A stretch of DNA of 64,000 nucleotides. Origin: Comamonadaceae bacterium G21597-S1. GTDB lineage: Bacteria; Pseudomonadota; Gammaproteobacteria; Burkholderiales; Burkholderiaceae_C. The stretch covers positions 53,783 to 117,782 of the forward strand of contig JAPWHR010000005.1 in NCBI GenBank assembly GCA_027214345.1, written 5' to 3'. The notes below the pieces were generated by a model. That model saw nothing but the letters and a program-made list of their open reading frames with translations. It was not told the DNA's origin and did not search any database. Both the position numbers and the translations under genes were made by a program. Every line of letters starts with the position of its first letter. The first letter of the stretch is position 1. Below, one piece after another: positions 1-7,453 of this stretch.

Positions 1-110
1 CCGCGCGCCGCCCCCGGCCCCCGCGCGGCGCCGCCGCGGCGCGGCCCCCCGGGGCCCGCGGCCCGCCGCCCCCCCGCCCCCGCCCCCGCCCCCCCCCCCC
101 CGCCGCCGGG
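1..110. other. G/C-only low-complexity stretch
   Basis: Every one of the first 110 bases is G or C, with long C runs; the first A is at 111. Nothing coding can be supported here. Such composition at the start of a sequence is typical of poorly resolved contig ends, so I treat it as probable artefact. A genuine extreme-GC repeat cannot be excluded. Confidence 0.6.
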
Positions 111-123
111 ATCACCTCCAGCA

Positions 124-152
124 TTGACGACCTGTGTAACGCATATTCGAAT
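124..152 (+). promoter_or_regulatory. Candidate sigma-70 promoter of the acyl-CoA cluster
   Basis: TTGACG (124-129) and TCGAAT (147-152) are separated by 17 bp and match the -35 and -10 consensus at 5/6 and 4/6 positions. They lie about 70 bp before the SDR gene. A TGACAAC half-site at 183-189 sits between this promoter and the start codon; the same heptamer forms the operator-like repeat at 3968-3990. Confidence 0.3.
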
Positions 153-221
153 CACGGATCATTTACTTACGACGTCTCGATGTGACAACGTTGGGACACT
201 ACTGGAAATAGGGATATCGAC

Positions 222-1172
222 ATGAATAGCAGCGACAACAGACCAGAGGGTGACGGACCGGGTAGCCTATTGGGAGGCAAGGTTGTCATCGTCACCGGAG
301 CCGGCGGTGGCATCGGACGTGATTTCGCGCTGGCGATGGCAGCGGCCGGAGCCAAGGTGGTGGTCAACGACATCGGTGTTTCCGTGCACGGAGAAGGCGG
401 TGACGAGGGACCCGCTCACGCCGTGATGCAGGAAATCCGGGATGCCGGGGGCGAAGCGATTGCCAACACCGACAGCGTGGCGGACTGGGATTCGGCGCAC
501 CGCATCGTGGCGGCAGCCATCGATCACTTCGGACGCATTGATGCGGTGGTCAACAATGCGGGCATTCTTCGAGACCGCTTCTTCTTCAATATGAGCCTGG
601 ACGAGTGGCGTTCGGTGATCGACGTACACCTGAACGGCACCTTTTACGTCTCGAGGGCTGCGGCGGGGTTTTTTCGGGAGCAGAAATCGGGCGCCTACAT
701 TCATCTGACCTCGACTTCCGGACTCGTCGGCAACATGGGACAGGCGAACTACGCGGCTGCCAAGAACGGTATCGCGGCCCTTTCGAAATCCATCGCCATG
801 GACATGCACCGCTACGGGGTGAGTTCCAATTGCATCGCGCCGTTTGCGTTCAGTCGCATGGTGGGGTCCCAGCCGACAGACCGTCCCGAAATAGCGCGCA
901 AGGTGGAGCGCGTCAAGCGCATGGAGACGCGCAAGATTCCGCCGCTTGGCGTATATCTGGCAGCGCAGCCAGGCGTCGAAGTGACCGGCCAGATCTTCGC
1001 TGTACGGGCCAATGAAATATTCCTCATGAGTCAGAGTCGCCCCGTTCGTTCGGTCCACCGATCGGAGGGCTGGACGCCAGAGTCGGTGGCGGAACACGCT
1101 ATCCCGGCACTGCGTTCCGGTTTCTACGGCCTGGATCGCAGCTCGGATGTGTTCTGTTGGGATCCGATCTAG
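222..1172 (+). CDS. SDR family oxidoreductase, (3R)-hydroxyacyl-CoA dehydrogenase-like
   Basis: 316-residue short-chain dehydrogenase that would oxidise a 3-hydroxyacyl-CoA to the 3-ketoacyl-CoA with NAD(P). The Rossmann motif TGAGGGIG lies near residues 26-33, followed by the NNAG motif. The catalytic Ser and the YAAAK Tyr/Lys pair are all present. The acidic loop after the second strand (VNDIGVSVHGEG) and the overall pattern resemble the dehydrogenase domain of peroxisomal multifunctional enzyme type 2. It is followed 14 bp later by a MaoC hydratase, the other half of that enzyme's activity, which supports a beta-oxidation role. The C-terminal 70 residues extend beyond the usual 250-residue SDR core. 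The acyl substrate cannot be read from sequence. Confidence 0.85.
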   Translation: MNSSDNRPEGDGPGSLLGGKVVIVTGAGGGIGRDFALAMAAAGAKVVVNDIGVSVHGEGGDEGPAHAVMQEIRDAGGEAIANTDSVADWDSAHRIVAAAIDHFGRIDAVVNNAGILRDRFFFNMSLDEWRSVIDVHLNGTFYVSRAAAGFFREQKSGAYIHLTSTSGLVGNMGQANYAAAKNGIAALSKSIAMDMHRYGVSSNCIAPFAFSRMVGSQPTDRPEIARKVERVKRMETRKIPPLGVYLAAQPGVEVTGQIFAVRANEIFLMSQSRPVRSVHRSEGWTPESVAEHAIPALRSGFYGLDRSSDVFCWDPI

Positions 1173-1186
1173 GAAGGCCTTGCGAC

Positions 1187-2065
1187 ATGGCCATCGAATA
1201 TGAGAAGCTGAAGGCGTGGGTATTCCCGGACGTCGAGCAAACCTACACGACGCGGGACACGATCCTGTATGCACTCGGCCTTGGCTTTGGCGCGGACCCG
1301 ATGAATCAGGATCAGCTCAGGTTCGTCTACGAGCATGACATGCAAGTCGTGCCCACGATGCCCGTTGTCTTGGCGCGACCGGCTGGGATGTGGCCGAAGA
1401 ATCCTGAAACCGGCATCAATTGGAAGAAGATGGTCGCTGGGGAGCAGGATCTGTTGATTCATCATCCTCTGCCCGCAGAAGGCACTGTCATCAGCCAAAT
1501 GTCGATCACGGAAATTCTCGACAAGGGGGCCGACAAGGGGGCCGTCCTCTACTACACGCGCAAGTTGATGGACAAACACACCGGCATGCATTACTCGTCG
1601 GTGAACGGCTCACTTTTCCTGAGAGGAGACGGCGGCTTTGGCGGGCCGGTGGGACCGTCGCCGAAGCCAAACCTGACACCCGAACGCGCCCCTGATCTCG
1701 AGTGCAGCATCCAGACAATGCCACAACAAGCCTTGATTTACCGACTGAGCGGCGACTACAACCCTTTGCATGCAGACCCCGAATTCGCTGCAGCCGCCGG
1801 GTACGCTCGCCCCATCTTGCACGGACTGTGCAGTTTCGGCATCGCAGGTCACGCTCTGCTGCGTGCGCTGTGTGGGTACCGCGTTGGCTGCATCAAGCGC
1901 ATCGCTGCGCGATTTTCCTCGCCGGTTTTTCCGGGCGAAACGATCTGCACCCAGATTTGGAGGGATGGAGATAACCGGGCCGCTTTTCGCAGCGTTGTTC
2001 CCGAACGCAAAGCAGTCGTGGTCAGCAATGGCCTCGTCGAGATCACGAATAACCAACCGCGCTGA
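1187..2065 (+). CDS. MaoC family (R)-specific enoyl-CoA hydratase
   Basis: 292-residue double-hotdog protein; hydratases of this family add water to trans-2-enoyl-CoA to give the (3R)-hydroxyacyl-CoA. The hydratase-2 motif is clear in the C-terminal half (SGDYNPLHADPEFA, then HGLCSFG), with the catalytic Asp and His. The N-terminal half is the degenerate, substrate-binding hotdog repeat. I chose ATG 1187 because AGGAAGG at 1171-1177 is correctly placed before it; a TTG 30 bp upstream would overlap the SDR gene. It probably works with the preceding SDR dehydrogenase as a split version of the peroxisomal multifunctional enzyme and is cotranscribed with it. Confidence 0.85.
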   Translation: MAIEYEKLKAWVFPDVEQTYTTRDTILYALGLGFGADPMNQDQLRFVYEHDMQVVPTMPVVLARPAGMWPKNPETGINWKKMVAGEQDLLIHHPLPAEGTVISQMSITEILDKGADKGAVLYYTRKLMDKHTGMHYSSVNGSLFLRGDGGFGGPVGPSPKPNLTPERAPDLECSIQTMPQQALIYRLSGDYNPLHADPEFAAAAGYARPILHGLCSFGIAGHALLRALCGYRVGCIKRIAARFSSPVFPGETICTQIWRDGDNRAAFRSVVPERKAVVVSNGLVEITNNQPR

Positions 2066-2073
2066 AGAAGCCC

Positions 2074-2856
2074 ATGGAACCCATCCAAACCGCCATCGAG
2101 AACGGAGTCGCCGTTCTGACGCTGAACAATCCCTCCCGGATGAACGCACTGTCTTTGGGTATGACGGACAGGTTGCTGATCCTGTTGCAGGAGATCGCGC
2201 AAGATAGTTCGGTCGGTGTCGTCGTCCTCACCGGAGCAGGTCGCGGTTTTTGCGCGGGGGGTGATGTGAAGGCGATGGCCGAGGGCGGGTCCAGTTTGCC
2301 TGAAGCAGCCGTCGCCAGACTGCGAGCGCGTGCCGAAGTGTCGCGCCTGCTCCATGAAATTCCAAAAATCACCATTGCAATGGTCAACGGACCCGCAGCT
2401 GGCGCTGGATTGTCACTCGCACTCGCATGCGACATGCGGATCGCGGGCGCTAGTGCCCGCTTCTCGACTTCCTTTGTGAAGGTTGGATTATCCGGAGATT
2501 TCGGCTGTTCCTACTTCCTCAAGAACCTTGTCGGAAGCGCGAGAGCCAGGGAGCTTTTCTTCTCCGGCGAAATGGTCGACGCGGAGCGTGCGTTGACACT
2601 CGGGATGGTCAACCGGGTGGTGGCAGACGAAAACCTCGCCAGCGAGACACTCGCCTATGCCCAGCGCCTGGCCCAGGGCCCGCGTATCGCCTACGGGCAC
2701 ATGAAGCGTGCGCTCAATGCCGCGGATAGCGCGACGCTGGCCGAGGTGCTGGACATCGAGTGCTTTGGTCAGGTGCGCTGCCGCAATACGGACGATCACA
2801 AGGAAGCGGCACGGGCTTTCGTCGAGCGCCGCCCCCCCGTGTTCAACGGTAGCTGA
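2074..2856 (+). CDS. Enoyl-CoA hydratase/isomerase family protein
   Basis: 260-residue crotonase-fold protein of normal length. The oxyanion-hole segment GAGRGFCAGGDVKAM is near residues 55-70 and a second glycine-rich segment (NGPAAGAGLSLALACDMRI) follows at about 110-130. Crotonase members hydrate, isomerise or cleave acyl-CoA thioesters, and this family cannot be assigned to one reaction without phylogeny. A second hydratase beside the MaoC protein suggests it handles a different double bond or stereochemistry of the same substrate. It starts 8 bp after the MaoC stop, so the three genes form one operon. Confidence 0.85.
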   Translation: MEPIQTAIENGVAVLTLNNPSRMNALSLGMTDRLLILLQEIAQDSSVGVVVLTGAGRGFCAGGDVKAMAEGGSSLPEAAVARLRARAEVSRLLHEIPKITIAMVNGPAAGAGLSLALACDMRIAGASARFSTSFVKVGLSGDFGCSYFLKNLVGSARARELFFSGEMVDAERALTLGMVNRVVADENLASETLAYAQRLAQGPRIAYGHMKRALNAADSATLAEVLDIECFGQVRCRNTDDHKEAARAFVERRPPVFNGS

Positions 2857-2881
2857 GCTCGTGCCGCAGAAGGAGCATGCC

Positions 2882-3718
2882 ATGGTTGAAGACCAGGACA
2901 CCTGCTCGCCGACTCGCGGCCGCAGGCCCAGGGCCGAGCGGGTAGTGAAGTCCGCGGCACGGGCGCTCGAGGTGATCGAGTTCCTTGCCGGGATCGATCA
3001 CTGTCCCACATTGATGGAGATCGCGCGGGAACTGGACATTCCGCAATCGAGCGCTTCCATGCTCATGGGAAGCCTGACGTCCTTGGGCTACATCGCATAC
3101 GACCGCCATGCGAGAACGTATCAAGCGGCGGCCAGGATTGCCCTGGCCGGCTCGATCTTCGCACAGCGGTTGTTCGGCGGCGCGCAGGTGCTGCAGATCA
3201 TGCAGGAATTGCACGACGCTACCGGTCATCTCGTCCTGCTGGCGGCGCCAAACAGGCTCAACGTGCGCATTCTCCGTGCCATCGGCGAACACGCAAGACA
3301 ACCGATTCACCAATATGCGGGGGCCTTGAGGCCGCTGGCAACCACCGCCTCCGGAAAGCTCTTTCTTTCGACGTTGCCGACCCACGAGGTGCGCTCAGTG
3401 ATCCAGCGTCTCAGTGAGGATGAGGCAGGACCGACGCTCTGGAAGATGCGTGAATGGTTCGATGAACTAGAGGTCATCCGCGGACGCGGGTTCGCCACGT
3501 CCCTGTTGCCCGACAGGCATTTAGGCTCCATTGCGATGTTGATGCCAACCGAAGAACATGCCCCACTGACCGCCATCGTTGTTGCCGGGGAGCGCGCGCG
3601 TATTGCCGATCACGAGACTGGCCACGCGCAAGCCATCTTCGCTGCCATTCGCCGACACGCCCCAAATGACCATGGTTCTCCCCGGGCTCAGCCGTGGATG
3701 CGACAAATGGCTTGTTGA
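2882..3718 (+). CDS. IclR family transcriptional regulator
   Basis: 278-residue regulator. The N-terminal winged helix (about residues 18-85, with ARALEVIEFLAG and the recognition segment IPQSSASMLMGSLTSLGYI) is followed by the effector-binding domain typical of IclR. ATG 2882 is chosen because AAGGAG at 2870-2875 precedes it; the longer reading would run into the hydratase gene. IclR proteins usually control adjacent catabolic genes and respond to a pathway metabolite. This one lies inside the acyl-CoA cluster and is the natural candidate for binding the inverted repeat at 3968-3990 and the related half-site at 183-189. Confidence 0.88.
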   Translation: MVEDQDTCSPTRGRRPRAERVVKSAARALEVIEFLAGIDHCPTLMEIARELDIPQSSASMLMGSLTSLGYIAYDRHARTYQAAARIALAGSIFAQRLFGGAQVLQIMQELHDATGHLVLLAAPNRLNVRILRAIGEHARQPIHQYAGALRPLATTASGKLFLSTLPTHEVRSVIQRLSEDEAGPTLWKMREWFDELEVIRGRGFATSLLPDRHLGSIAMLMPTEEHAPLTAIVVAGERARIADHETGHAQAIFAAIRRHAPNDHGSPRAQPWMRQMAC

Positions 3719-4013
3719 ATGGCCACTGAAGCGCGTGAGATAAAGCATTCATGCGGTGCACAGGCGCCGGCATCGTGGGCGCCGTGGTCGCGTCAGGGCG
3801 AGGGCGCGGTGGAGCGCTGTCGCAGCGACCTTCGAGGTGACCGAACTCGCGCATGTAGCGCAGGCGTCCGCAGGTCGGAACAGGCGTTTATCACGCATGC
3901 GATATGCGCGTTGCGATGCCAGTCGGATGTCAAGATCCGGGGGTGGCCTGCTAACATAAATTTTCGGCTGACAACATCCATTGTTGTCAGCTCGTGTCGC
4001 ATAGGAGCTCGTC
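3719..4013. other. Intergenic region before acyl-CoA synthetase
   Basis: 295 bp with no convincing gene; short open frames here lack family signatures and ribosome sites. The only structured element is the inverted repeat at 3968-3990, so I take the region as the control region of the synthetase gene. Confidence 0.6.
3968..3990. promoter_or_regulatory. Perfect 9-5-9 inverted repeat, putative operator
   Basis: CTGACAACA and TGTTGTCAG are exact reverse complements separated by five bases, ending 23 bp before the TTG start of the acyl-CoA synthetase. There is no T-run after it, so a regulator-binding site is more likely than a terminator. Its half-site TGACAAC recurs at 183-189 upstream of the SDR gene, which suggests one regulator, probably the IclR protein between them. 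Confidence 0.55.
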
Positions 4014-6098
4014 TTGAACCGCACCAACCTCACAGCACTGTTTCAACCTAGCTCGATCGCCGTCATTGGTGCTTCCTCCGACAAGCTGAAGCCGGGTGGG
4101 CGCACTTTCCGGTATCTCGCCGAGCGATTTGGAGGAAAGCTTTTCGCCGTCAACGCGCGAGGCGTTGAGTCGGAACGCGACGGGGTTTATGTCTCCGTGG
4201 CTTCGTTGCCGTACGCGCCCGATCTCGCGGTCATCGCGGTGCCCGCGTCGGCTGTCGTTGGCGAGGTTGAGGCTTGCAGCAAAAAGGGAGTGAAGGTGGT
4301 TGTCGTGTACACCTCCGGCTTCGGCGAGTTGGGTGAAGCCGGTCGGCGCGAACAGGAGCGGCTCGCCGAAATCGCCGCTTCTTCGGGCATGCGGATTCTT
4401 GGGCCCAATTGCATGGGTGCCTTCAACCTGCACATGCATTCATACACCACCTTCACCTCCACCTTGGGTCATGCAGAGTGGCCGAAGGCCGGCAATATCG
4501 GAATCGCCAGCCAGAGCGGGGCGGTTGCCTCTCACCTCCTGTCGATGGTGCGCGACGCCGGATTCGGGGTGAGTTGCTGGGTCGCCACGGGCAACGAAGC
4601 CGATATCGATATCGCCGATTGCATTGCGTATCTCGCGGACGACCCTCAGACGAGCGTCATCGCCGGCTATCTCGAGGGCTGTCGGGACGGTGCGAGGCTG
4701 ATCGAAGCACTCGAGCGAGCCCGCGTTCGTCGCAAGCCCGTGATTGTGATGAAGGTGGGCCGGTCTATGGAAGGTGCCGCCGCTGCCGCGTCCCACACCG
4801 GCGCGCTCGCCGGCTCCGATGAAATCTACCAAACCGTCTTTGAACGCCACGGCGTATGCCGGGCGAACTCGTACGAGGAATTTCTGGACCTGGTCGTTGC
4901 GTGCAGCCGGGGGGGCTTTCCGAAAGGGCGCAATCTCGGCATCGCCAGCATTTCCGGAGGCGCCGGCGTCATGATTGCCGATTACGCGGGAGAGGCGGGT
5001 TTGAGGGTGCCCGCACTGACCGAATCGACGCAGGCCCGCTTCAAGGAGGCAGTGCCCATCGCGGGGGTACGGAATCCCGTGGATATCACGGCCAAGGTGG
5101 TCACGAGTCCCGAGTTGCTGGGATTGTTTCTCGATGGTCTGCTGGCCGAGGTACACATCGACTGTGCAGTGCTCTACCTCTCCAACATGGGACGCAACGC
5201 TCCGCTGTTCACGCGAATGCGCGAGGCCATCAGGAGCCTGCCAGCACGACATGCCGGCAAGTTGATCGCCGTGGTGGCGACCTTGCCGCAGCAGGCCAGA
5301 CAGCAACTGGAGGAGGATGGCTACCTGTTGTACGAAGATCCGCTGCGGGCTGTCCGAACGCTGGCGCATCTCGCGCAGATCGCCAGTTCTTTCGACGCAC
5401 CCGAGCGCAGACCGATGGCTGCCAGCGCGCACAGATTCGCGTGCCAACCCTCGGGGAATGAATGGGCGGCGCTGCAGGCGCTGCGCGCCGCGGGGATTCC
5501 GGTGGTCGAGTCGTGCCTGGTCACTTCCGCCCAGGACGCGGCTGCAGCCGCGTCCCGGTTGAACGGACCCGTGGCCCTGAAGATTGCTTCGGCGGATATC
5601 GCGCACAAGTCCGAAATTGGCGGTGTCATGCTGGGTGTCCGGAGCCCGGCTGCAGCCGCCACCGCGTTCGACCAGCTGATGGAGCGCGTGCGCGGCGCAG
5701 CGCCTGCCGCACGAATCGATGGCGTGCTGGTGGCACCGATGGTCGCTGGCGGCGTGGAAGTCATACTCGGTACCAAGCGCGACCCGGTTTTCGGGCCGGT
5801 CGTCATGTTCGGAATTGGCGGGATATTCGTCGAGATCTTCCAAGACGTCACCTTCCGCGTCGCACCCATTGATAATGAGGAGGCTGGCCGCATGATTCGC
5901 GAGATCAAGTCGTTTCCGATCCTGGCCGGTGCACGCGGTCGGCAGGCGGTCGATCTGGACGCGCTGGCCAGCGCGCTGTCAACGCTGTCGCATGTTGCCG
6001 CTGCCAATATCGATCGAATTGACAGCATCGAGATCAACCCTTTCATCGCTCTGCCCGTGGGTGGCGTCGCGGTCGATGGGCTCATCGTGGCGGCCTGA
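4014..6098 (+). CDS. NDP-forming acyl-CoA synthetase (acetate--CoA ligase family)
   Basis: 694-residue fusion of the alpha and beta parts of ADP-forming acyl-CoA synthetases, which activate a carboxylic acid with CoA through a phosphohistidine intermediate. An N-terminal CoA-binding Rossmann domain begins at SIAVIGAS. The succinyl-CoA-ligase-like domains carry the conserved SHTGALAG loop, with the likely phosphoacceptor His near residue 261. The C-terminal ATP-grasp domain starts near residue 485 and includes VALKIASADIAHKSEIGG. The start is TTG, supported by AGGAG at 4003-4007, because no ATG is better placed. The gene would supply the CoA ester to the hydratase and dehydrogenase encoded upstream. 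The actual acid is unknown. Confidence 0.85.
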   Translation: MNRTNLTALFQPSSIAVIGASSDKLKPGGRTFRYLAERFGGKLFAVNARGVESERDGVYVSVASLPYAPDLAVIAVPASAVVGEVEACSKKGVKVVVVYTSGFGELGEAGRREQERLAEIAASSGMRILGPNCMGAFNLHMHSYTTFTSTLGHAEWPKAGNIGIASQSGAVASHLLSMVRDAGFGVSCWVATGNEADIDIADCIAYLADDPQTSVIAGYLEGCRDGARLIEALERARVRRKPVIVMKVGRSMEGAAAAASHTGALAGSDEIYQTVFERHGVCRANSYEEFLDLVVACSRGGFPKGRNLGIASISGGAGVMIADYAGEAGLRVPALTESTQARFKEAVPIAGVRNPVDITAKVVTSPELLGLFLDGLLAEVHIDCAVLYLSNMGRNAPLFTRMREAIRSLPARHAGKLIAVVATLPQQARQQLEEDGYLLYEDPLRAVRTLAHLAQIASSFDAPERRPMAASAHRFACQPSGNEWAALQALRAAGIPVVESCLVTSAQDAAAAASRLNGPVALKIASADIAHKSEIGGVMLGVRSPAAAATAFDQLMERVRGAAPAARIDGVLVAPMVAGGVEVILGTKRDPVFGPVVMFGIGGIFVEIFQDVTFRVAPIDNEEAGRMIREIKSFPILAGARGRQAVDLDALASALSTLSHVAAANIDRIDSIEINPFIALPVGGVAVDGLIVAA

Positions 6099-6305
6099 TC
6101 GCCGAGGACATCCAACGGCGAGGCACGGAAATCGCGGTGCCGGCAGGGGCGGTCCAATGGCCTCACTTCGACGACCAACCCTGCCGCAAAGCCCGTGAAA
6201 ATAGACTATCGAAGCGCTTGAAGCAGTAATGCTTAGTCCTAACTTTTCGCCCTTGGAAACGTAAGTCCGCGTCCCGCCTGAAGATTTCGTTCGCGGGGTG
6301 GGCGG

Positions 6306-6461
6306 CTACTGGGTACAAGCCAGGTGGAGCGCGAGCAGCCCGAAGGCTTTGGCCTGTATCGGTGTGGGTCGGGTGGTCAGCACGATCTTGGTGTTCGGGC
6401 TGACGTGGGTGTGGGTGATGTTGTAGGCCAGCGTACCCAGGTCCTTGAACAGCGTCCTGAC
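6306..6461 (-). pseudogene. Transposase 3'-end remnant
   Basis: Reading leftwards, this stretch encodes about 50 residues including LAYNITHTHVSPNTKIVLTT and RPTPIQAKAF, ending in ACTQ and a TAG at 6308-6306. I recognise this as the C-terminal tail of a DDE transposase, probably IS4/IS1634-like, though the family call is from memory. The frame closes with a stop at 6464-6462, exactly where toxin-like sequence begins on the other strand. Only the last part of the gene survives and no terminal inverted repeat is evident. Confidence 0.55.
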
Positions 6462-6650
6462 TTACTTTCCGCAGGTCGCCCGACGCATTTGGCCCCGGGC
6501 CCTGAGTGGCTGGACCACCCGCTCAAAGGTGACTGGCATGACCACCGCGAGTGTCACATCGGGGGTGACTTTTTGCTGATCTACCGGCTGGAGGGCACCA
6601 CCATCATCTTCGTGCGTGCCGGCTCACATTCCGAACTGTTCGAGGATTGA
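6462..6650 (+). pseudogene. YafQ-type mRNA-interferase toxin, C-terminal remnant
   Basis: The last 60 or so residues of an open frame beginning at GTG 6324 match the C-terminal half of YafQ/RelE-superfamily toxins: HPLKGDW, RECHI, LLIYRLE and GSHSELF, including the His/Asp positions typical of the active site. Full YafQ proteins are about 90 residues. Here the first 30-40 residues are missing, and the frame continues upstream only through sequence antisense to the transposase remnant. No RelB/DinJ-like antitoxin gene precedes it. It is best read as a toxin gene cut by an insertion; a functional chimera is unlikely. Confidence 0.6.
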
Positions 6651-6983
6651 GCCGTGGGCGTTGAATCACTTCCCAACTTCACCCAACCTGCCCGCCAGCG
6701 CTGGGGTTCCATACTGGGAAAGTGCGCTGTATGCGACGGTGATGTGGCCCGGTTGATCGAGGGCGCGTAGCCCGGTCAGGCATCAGCCCCTTTCACCACT
6801 GCGCGCTGCGCCGTCCAGTCCTTCGGCAGCCGATCGGGTTCATGGACCGGCCGGCGAACGCGTCTTGAAAGGTGCGATGATTTGGGCCTAATTCTGGGCC
6901 TAATTCGGGGAACGCAGGGGCATCAATTTGGCCTCGTCCCTCTGAAAAGGGGCATTCAGGGGATTGTCGGGTAGCTAAGAGCT
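6651..6983. other. Non-coding remnant region left of the tRNA-His fragment
   Basis: About 330 bp with no gene I can support. It holds a 12-bp tandem duplication (6883-6906) and short open frames without family signatures. It lies between mobile-element remnants and the tRNA-His fragment and is probably decayed island DNA. Confidence 0.5.
6883..6906. repeat. 12-bp perfect tandem duplication
   Basis: TGGGCCTAATTC occurs twice in immediate succession. It may be a small slippage duplication in non-coding DNA; no function is apparent. Confidence 0.8.
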
Positions 6984-7010
6984 TGGGTTCGAGCCCCATC
7001 AGCCACCCCA
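6984..7010 (+). other. tRNA-His 3'-end fragment, putative attachment site
   Basis: The 27 bases contain a T-arm (GGGTTCGAGCCCC) and the acceptor 3' strand CAGCCAC followed by CCCA. This matches the 3' end of bacterial tRNA-His, whose acceptor reads CAGCCAC or TAGCCAC plus C discriminator and CCA. The upstream bases do not form an anticodon or D arm, so no complete tRNA is present. A 3' tRNA fragment is the standard direct-repeat end of an element integrated at that tRNA. The intact tRNA-His should then lie to the left, outside the window. Confidence 0.7.
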
Positions 7011-7018
7011 GTTAAAGA

Positions 7019-7063
7019 CCTGAAGCCCGCCGTTCGCAAGGATGGCGGGCTTCAGGTTTTTTT
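7019..7063 (+). terminator. Rho-independent terminator
   Basis: A perfect 13-bp stem (7019-7031 with 7044-7056: CCTGAAGCCCGCC and its complement), a 12-nt loop and seven Ts. It directly follows the tRNA-His fragment and was probably the terminator of the original tRNA transcript. Confidence 0.9.
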
Positions 7064-7453
7064 GCGTCGCAACGTCACCCGGCGCGATCCGGCGATCCGG
7101 CCTGCCGATAACGTAACCGGGGCGACCATCAGCTGACGGCGTTGCCCTGACACGGGGCAGCAAGCAGGCATCCAATCCGTTCGCGTTCGCTGTCGGGCAG
7201 CTGTCGGTTACATTTGGCTGCGCAGGACCCGATCCATGGTGCCGGCGGCAGGGCCTGCCGATGTATACCCCGACCTGAATCGATGCTCCCTTGCGTATGC
7301 AGGTGCGACGGCATGTCGCATGCGGGTTCATGGTTTGTTCGGCCGGAGGATTGATCGTGCTGCAAGGATTCTGTCGAGCGTGTCACTGGTGTCGCCACGG
7401 ATCCGCGAGTCCGGGGTGGTGACCCCCGGTCCGACGCCGCGGCCGGGGTGCGC
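7064..7453. other. Intergenic region before BTAD regulator
   Basis: About 390 bp without a supportable gene. If the regulator was once longer, its lost upstream coding part would have to be here, but I see no frame continuing the family pattern. Confidence 0.5.

Noticed and set aside
109-120. GGGATCACCTCC resembles the 3' end of 16S rRNA
   Set aside because: Only about 11 bases match, the preceding 110 bases are not rRNA and the expected following T-run is missing. Coincidence.
267-1274. 335-codon leftward frame antisense to the SDR gene
   Set aside because: Shadow of a real gene with all SDR motifs on the plus strand.
3719-4013. Open frames of 65-110 codons between the IclR gene and the acyl-CoA synthetase
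   Set aside because: No family signature, no ribosome site, overlapping frames on both strands; this is better explained as the control region.
6324-6458. N-terminal 45 codons of the toxin-containing open frame as coding sequence
   Set aside because: This part is antisense to recognisable transposase coding sequence and lacks toxin similarity.
6960-7010. Complete tRNA-His gene
   Set aside because: Only the T-arm and 3' acceptor strand are present; no D arm, anticodon arm or 5' acceptor strand can be paired.
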